Source: Cyclospora cayetanensis
Lineage: Eukaryota > Apicomplexa > Conoidasida > Eucoccidiorida > Eimeriidae
NCBI RefSeq assembly: GCF_002999335.1
Contig: NW_020312161.1
Span: 1 to 60,634, forward strand
DNA length: 60,634 bases
Direction of reading: 5' to 3'
In this document: one piece after another, positions 54,501 to 60,634 of the stretch
Numbering within the stretch: the stretch's first letter is position 1
How the letters are laid out: each line of letters starts with the position of its first letter
The notes under the pieces: model-generated
Seen by the model: the letters and a program-made list of their open reading frames with translations, nothing else
Told to the model about the DNA's origin: nothing
The model's database searches: none
Position numbers and translations under genes: made by a program

Positions 54501-57500
54501 CGCACATGGCTTCCACAACCCACTGACTGAGAATCGTCGACGCAGGCCGGCATTAGCAACTGCGCACCATCAGCGCAAACGCTGCATTACCCACAACAGC
54601 GCAACATCAAAGACCTCCAGCGACTCTATGGTGCTTAGGCTCTCCTGAACAAGCATGTCCCGCGGTAATACAATTTTCCCTTTTAGATGCTACTGCAGGA
54701 ATAGATAGTATAAGAGCATTCATGTGACACACACATCGACTGCAGTGCGTAGCCTACTCCTGTTCATGCGTCTGCACATAACAACAGTGCTAACCATCCC
54801 ACTGCAGCACACAACCTAACTGCTGCCCTGACCCTACATGCATTACCTACAGCAATAACACATACTACACACCACACCCTTGCATGCACAGAGAGCACTG
54901 CCCGAGCCATGCAGCGTGCAAATGTTCAACAGCCTCCATATCAATTCCGCATCAAAGCGACGGCAAGTGCTAGCCGATGGGCCCGTGCTAGAACGACTCT
55001 AGTCTTATGGCCATGCTCGCATAATCATTCCATACGATAAAAACAACTGACCTCTTCTCCAAACACATGCCATGCAACACGCCTTTACATTGTATGAGGC
55101 ACCAATTCGGCATAGCCCCATACTGACATAAGCCGTTCTATTGCTGCTATTGACATTGTTGCTTTGACCACATGCAATACGACACGACGACACCAACGCA
55201 GATTTAAGCACAGGAGCCCTACTCCCACTGAATTCCAAAAAACCTGCCAACTCAGCATCCTAAGGCCAATGCAGGCTAAACTCACGGATGCCTGCCAGTC
55301 TCCACCAACACTCCGCAACACAGGTCTAGGGGACCAGTGGTACCAAACACCACCTACGCCACATTGGCTGCTTATCCGCATCCACACCCAAACCGCACCT
55401 GGCTTCCACAACCCACTGGCTGAAAATCGTCAACGCAGACCGGCATTAGCAAATGCCACTATCAGCGCAAACGCTGCATTACCTACAACAGCGCAACATT
55501 AAAAACTCCAGCGACTGGAAGGTGCTTAGGCTCTCCTGATCAAGCATGCCGCTCGCCCCTACAATTGTCCCTTTGACCCGTTGCCACTGCAATAGATACT
55601 AAGTGCGCATCCCTGTAAATCGCACACCGAGTGAAGTGCGCAGCCGATTCCTGTTCATGCGTCTGCACATAACAACAGTGCTAGCAATTCCACTGCAGCA
55701 CACAACCTAAATGCTTCCCTGACCCTACATGCATTACCTACAGCAATAAGCACATACTACACACCACACCTTTGCATGCACAGAGCGCACTGCTCGACGC
55801 ATGCAGCGTGCAAATGTTCACCAGCCTCCATTTCAATTCCGCATCAAAGCGACGGCACGTAATAGCCGATGGGCCCGTGCTAGAACCACTCTAGTCTTAT
55901 GGCCATGCTCGCATAAGCATTCCATACGCTGAAAACAACTGACCAATTCTCCAAACACATACTATGCAACACGCCTCCACATTATGTATGCAGCACCAAG
56001 TGCGGATAGCCCCATATTGACGTAAACGCTTCTATTGCTGCTATTGACATTGTTGCTTTGACCACATGCAATATGACACGACGACACCAACGCAGATATA
56101 AGCACAGGAGCCCTACTGCCACTGGATTCCGAGCAACCTGCCAACGCAGCATCGCAAGGTCAAACTAGCCTAAATGCACGGATAGCTGCCAGTCTCCACC
56201 AACACTCCGCACCACAGGTCTAGGGGACCAGTGGTACCAAACACCAGCTACGACACATTGGCTGCTTATCCGCATCCACACCCAAGCCGCACATGGCTTC
56301 CACAACCCACGAACTGAAAATCGTCAAAGGAGACTAGCATTAGCAAATGCGCACTATCAGTCCAAACGCTGCATTAAGTACGACAACGAAACATCAAAGC
56401 ACTCCAGCGATTCGAAGGTGCTTAGGCTCTCCTGAACAAGCATGCCGCTCGGTCCTACAATTGTCCCTTCCACCTGCTGTCACTGCATTTCATCATATAC
56501 AAGCAACCATGTCACACGCACATCGAGTGAAGTGCGTAGCCTACTCCTGTTCATGCGCCTGCACATACCTACAATGATGACCATCCCACTGCAGCACACA
56601 ACCTAGATGCTTCCCTGACCCTACATGCATTACCTACAGCAATAACGCATACTGCACACCACACCTTTGCATGCACAGAGCGCACTCCCTGAGCGATGCA
56701 GCGTGCAAATGTTCAACAGCCTCCATATCAATTCCGCATCAAAGCGACGGCAAGTGCTAGCCGATGGGCCCGTGCTAGAACCACTCTAGTCTTATGGCCA
56801 TGCTCGCATAAGCATTCCATACGCTGAAAACAACTGACCTCTTCTCCAAACACATACTATGCAACAAGCCTCAACATTATGTATGAAGCACCGAGTGCGG
56901 ATAGCCCCATGCTGACATAAACGGTTCTATTGCTGTTATTGACATTGTTGCTTTGACCACATGCAATACGACACGACGACACCAACGCAGATTCAAGCAC
57001 AGGAGCCCTACTCCCACTCGATTCCAAAACATTTGCCAACTGAGTGTCGTCATGCCAATGCAGGCTAAACGCACGCACGCCTGCCAGTCTCCACCAACAC
57101 TCCGCACCACAGGTCTAGGGGACCAGTGGTACCAAACACCAGCTACGACACATTGGCTGCTTATCCGCACCCACACCCAAACCACACATGGCTTCCACAA
57201 CCCACTAGCTAAAACCCGTCAACGCAGACCGGCATTAGCAAATGCACACCATCAGCGCAAACGCTGCATTACGTACAACAGCGAGGCTTCAAACCATTCC
57301 AGCGACTCTAGGGTGCTTAGGCTCTCCTGAACAAGCATGCCGCTCGCACCTACAATTGTCCCTTTCACCTGGTGCCACAGCAACATATAATATATGGGCA
57401 CCCATGTGAGACACGATTCCAGTGCAGTGCGTAGCCTACTCCTGTTCATGCCCCTGCACATAACAACAGTGCTACCCATGCCACTGCAATACACAATCTA

Positions 57501-60500
57501 GATGCTGCCCTGACACTACATGCATTACCTACAGCAATAACACATACTACACCCCACACCTTTGCATGCAAAGAGCGCACTGTTCGAGCCATGCAGCGTG
57601 CAAATGTTCACCAGCCTCCATTTCAATTGCGCATCAAAGCGACGGCATGTGCTAGCCGATGGGCCCGTGCTAGAACCACTTTAGTCTTATGGCCATGCTC
57701 GCATAAGCACTCCATACGCTAAAAACAACTGACCACTTCTCCGAACACATACCATGCAACAAGCCTGCACATTGTATGAAGCACCGATTCAGCATAGCTC
57801 CATACTCACATAAGCGCTTATATTGCTGTTATTGACATTGTTGCTTTGATCACATACAATAGACACGACGACACCAACGCAGATCTAAGCACAGGAGCCC
57901 TACTCCCACTGAATTCCAAATCACCTGCCAACTCACCAGCGTGATGACAATGCAGCCTACACGCATAGCCGCCTGCCAGTCTCCACCAACACTCTGCACC
58001 ACAGGTCTAGGGGACCAGTGGTTCCAAACACCAGCTACGACACATTGGCTGCTTATCCGCACCCACACCCAAACCGCACATGGCTTCCACAACCCACTGC
58101 CTGAAAATCGTCAACGCAGACCAGCATTAGCAATTGCGCACCATCAGCGCAAACGCTGCATTACGTACAACACCGAGGCTTCAAACCATTCCAGCGACTC
58201 TAGGGTGCTTACGCTCTCCTGGACAAGCATGCCGCTCGCCCCTACAAATTTCCCTTCACCTGGAGCCACTGCAATAGACAACATGGAAGCGTCTATGTGA
58301 AGCAACATATCAACTGCAGTGCGCAGCCTACTGCTGTCCATGCGTCTGCACATAACAACAGTGCTAACCATCCCACTGCAGCACACAACCTAGATGCTGC
58401 CCTTACCCTACATGCATTACCTACAGCAATAACACATACTACACACCACACCCTTGCATGCACAGAGCGCACTGCTCAAGCCATGCAGCGTGCAAATGTT
58501 CGCCAGCCTCCATATCAATTCCGCATCAAAGCGACGGCAAGTGCTAGCCGATGGGCCCGTGCTAGAACCACTCTAGTCTTATGGCCAAGCTCGCATGAGC
58601 ATTCCATGCGCTGAAACCAACTGACCAATTCTCCAAACACACACTATGCAACAGGCCTCCACATTGTATAAAACACGAAGTCCGGATAGCCCCATAGTGA
58701 CATAAGCGGTTCTATTGCTGCTATTGACGTTGTTGCTTTAACCACATGCAATACGACACGACGACACCAACGCAGATCTAAACACAGGAGCCCTACTCCC
58801 ACTCGATTCCAAATCACCTGCCAACTCAGCATCGTAATGCCAAAGCAGCCTAAACGCACGAACGCCTGCCAGTCTCCATCAACACTCCGCAACACAGGTC
58901 TAGGGGACCAGTGGTTCCAAACACCACCTACGACACATTGGCTGCTTATCCGCATCCACATCCAAACTGCACCTGGCTTCCACAACCCACTCCCTAAAAA
59001 TCGTCGACGCAGGCCAGCATTAGCAACTGCGCACCATCAGCCCGAACGCTGCATTACGTACAACAGTGAATCATCAAAGACCTCCAGCGACTCTAGGATG
59101 ATTAGGCTCTCCTGAACAAGCATGCCCCGCGCACCTACAATTGTCCCTTCCAGCGGCCGCCACAGCAATAGACAGTATATGAGCATCCATGTGAGACAGA
59201 CATCGACTGCAGTGCACAGCCTACTCCTATTCATGCGCCTGCACATAACAACAGTGCTAATCATCACACTGCAGCACACAACCTAAATGCTGCCCTTACC
59301 CTACATGCATTACCTACAGCAATACCACATACTACACACCACGCCTTTGCATGCACAGAGCCCACTACCCGAGCCATGCAGCGTGCAAATGTTCAACAGC
59401 CTCCATTTCAATTCCGCATCAAAGCGACGGCATGTGCTAGCCGATAAGCCCGTGCTAGAACCACTCTAGTCTTATGGCCATGCTCGCATAAGCACTCCAT
59501 ACGCTAAAAACAACTGACCGATTTTCCGAACACATGCCATGCAGCACGCGGTCACATTGTTTGCAGCACCACGTCCGTATAGCCCCATACTGACATAAGC
59601 GCTTATATTGCTGCTATTGACATTGTTGCTTTAACCACATGCAATACGACACGACGACACCAACGCAAATTTAAGCACAGGAGCCCTACTCCCACTGGAT
59701 TCTAGAGGACGACCTAACCCAGCATCGTGATGCTAAAGCAGCCTAAACGCACGGATGCCTGCCAGTCTCCACCAACACTCTGCACCACAGGTCTAGGGGA
59801 CCAGTGGTTCCAAACACCAGCTACGACACATTGCCTGCTTATCCGCACCCACACCCAAACCGCACCTGGCTTCCACAACCCACTGGCTGAAAATCGTCGA
59901 CGCAGACCAGCATTATCAAATGTGCACCATCAGCGCAAACGCTGCATTACGTACAACAGTGAATCATCAAAGAATTCCAGCGACTCTAGGGTGCTTAGAC
60001 TCTCCTGAACAGGCATGCAGCTCGCCCCTACAATTGTCCCCTTCACCTGCTGCCACTGGAACACATAATATATGGGCATCCATGTAAGGCACGCATCCGG
60101 TGTAGTAGGCAGCCTACTGCTGTTCATGCGCCTGCACATAACAACAGTGCTAACCATCCCACTGCAGCACACAACCTAAATGCTGCCCTGACACTACATG
60201 CATTACCTACAGCAATAACACATACTACACACCACACCTTTGCCTGCACAGAGCGCACTGCTCTAGCCATGCAGCGTGCAAATGTTCAACAGCCTCCATA
60301 TCAATTCCGCATCAAAGCGACGGCAAGTGCTAGCCGATGGGCCCGTGCTAGAACCACTCTAGTCTTATGGCCATGCTCGCATAAGCATTCCATACGCTAA
60401 AAACAACTGACCTCTTCTCCAAACACATGCCATGCAACACGCCGCTACACTGTGTGCACCACCAATTCGGCATAGCCCAATACTGACATAAGCGCTTATA

Positions 60501-60634
60501 TTGCTGTTATTGACATTGTTGCTTTGACCACATGCAATACGACACGACGACACCAACGCAGATTTAAGCACAGGAGCCCTACTCCCACTGAATTCCAAAC
60601 AACCTGCCAACTCAGCATCGTAAGGCCAAAGCAG
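45514..60634. repeat. Units 52-68, right subfamily; last unit cut by window edge
   Basis: Unit starts are 45514, 46405, 47299, 48192, 49085, 49977, 50864, 51753, 52645, 53530, 54424, 55317, 56211, 57106, 57998, 58891 and 59784. The last copy stops at 851 nt, about 40 nt short of completion. Right-end markers are TACGACACATTG (TACGCCACATTG elsewhere), GTGGTTCCAAACACC, CTGAATTCC, GCATGCACAGAGC (which breaks the palindrome seen in mid-array units) and AAGCGCTTATATTG in place of AAGCGGTTCTATTG in several copies. Small deletions shorten unit 58 (889 bp) and unit 60 (885 bp). No gene is visible. Confidence 0.92.
53185..53200. repeat. Small deletion in the GTGCTAGCCGATGG segment, unit 60
   Basis: The normal GTGCTAGCCGATGGGCCC reads GTGTGATGGTCCC here, which removes one of the two GTGCTAG direct repeats. 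This contributes to the 885-bp spacing. Confidence 0.75.

Larger units (their letters stand above)
1..60634. repeat. Satellite array, ~892-bp unit, 68 anchored copies plus a partial copy
   Basis: The same sequence recurs head to tail across the entire window. I placed the motif GTCTAGGGGACC in every copy; consecutive placements (551, 1441, 2332, 3224, 4114, 5006 ... 58005, 58898, 59791) are usually 889-896 bp apart. All copies share one orientation. No unique sequence, mobile element or recognisable gene interrupts them. Hand comparison of about 94 nt gave about 3 differences between two right-end copies and about 8 between the left and right ends, so identity is roughly 90% or better in conserved modules and lower in variable ones. 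The array runs off both edges. Long-unit tandem arrays of this size are typical of eukaryotic centromeric, subtelomeric or heterochromatic satellites; that assignment is inference, and I do not recognise the family. Confidence 0.98.

Noticed and set aside
3954..56953. Recurring forward open frame of ~125 codons (protein beginning MTTCNTTRRHQ) once per unit, a possible tandem gene family
   Set aside because: The apparent start is TTG (within GCTTTGACCACATGC), not ATG. Only about 24 of 68 units are open to the usual stop. The others end at TAG in GTACTAGAC or CATTAGCTG, or are frameshifted by 5-bp losses. Differences between copies show no obvious third-position bias, and I see no domain or signal peptide.
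5605..58985. Recurring reverse open frame of ~124 codons (protein beginning MWKP) overlapping the forward one
   Set aside because: It is also read from TTG (complement of TTCCACAACCC) and overlaps the forward frame over most of its length. It is open only in some units. Two opposed overlapping frames that both vary freely are what a non-coding repeat without many stops produces.
544..59808. TAGGG loop and CTAGGGG as telomere-like sequence
   Set aside because: It occurs once per unit and never in tandem. There is no run of telomeric repeats anywhere in the window.
1..60634. CRISPR array
   Set aside because: The repeating unit is about 892 bp and conserved nearly throughout. There are no short repeats with unique spacers and no cas genes.
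1..60634. rDNA, 5S or spliced-leader gene repeat
   Set aside because: I saw no rRNA core motif, no 5S internal control region and no spliced-leader sequence in the unit on either strand.
1..60634. CENP-B box as evidence for a centromere
   Set aside because: I looked for the TTCG....A..CGGG core on both strands in the conserved blocks and found no match. Centromere function therefore remains only one option.

Overview
The whole window is one uninterrupted head-to-tail tandem repeat array. The unit is about 892 bp. There are 68 hairpin-anchored copies plus a partial copy at the left edge. The array enters and leaves the window mid-unit, so it is longer than 60.6 kb and neither flank is visible. 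I find no protein-coding gene, rRNA, tRNA, CRISPR array, transposon or unique sequence that I can support. The many open frames of 60-180 codons are the same few frames recurring once per unit. Most start at TTG or GTG rather than ATG, and they are broken by stops or frameshifting indels in about two thirds of units, so I treat them as chance frames of a satellite.

The host is most likely a eukaryote, because long-unit satellite blocks of this size are typical of centromeric, pericentromeric, subtelomeric or other heterochromatic DNA. Nothing in the sequence identifies the taxon. I recognise no known satellite family, no CENP-B box and no telomeric tract. The + strand is rich in A and C: three lines counted by eye (180 nt) gave A47 C64 G36 T33.

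Layout. Units are numbered from an imperfect stem-loop present in essentially every copy (25 nt, loop TAGGG), so unit 1 starts at 544 and unit 68 at 59784. Units 1-9 (544-8559) form a distinct left subfamily. Units 10-22 (8560-20161) and 23-36 (20162-32665) are intermediate. Unit 37 (32666-33026) is a 361-bp internally deleted copy. Units 38-51 (33027-45513) and 52-68 (45514-60634) drift towards a right-hand subfamily. Spacing between consecutive anchors is 883-904 bp, except 361 bp for unit 37 and 868 bp for unit 39.

The interesting biology is in how the array evolves. Units are patchworks of a limited set of alternative sequence blocks. Rare blocks of about 40-225 bp recur in units 2, 4, 5, 7, 9, 19 and 35 copies apart while the flanking sequence differs. 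That suggests repeated non-reciprocal exchange (gene conversion or unequal exchange) over 1.8-31 kb, with no fixed higher-order period. Well-conserved modules alternate with two hypervariable segments. Several small indels show microhomology or slippage signatures.
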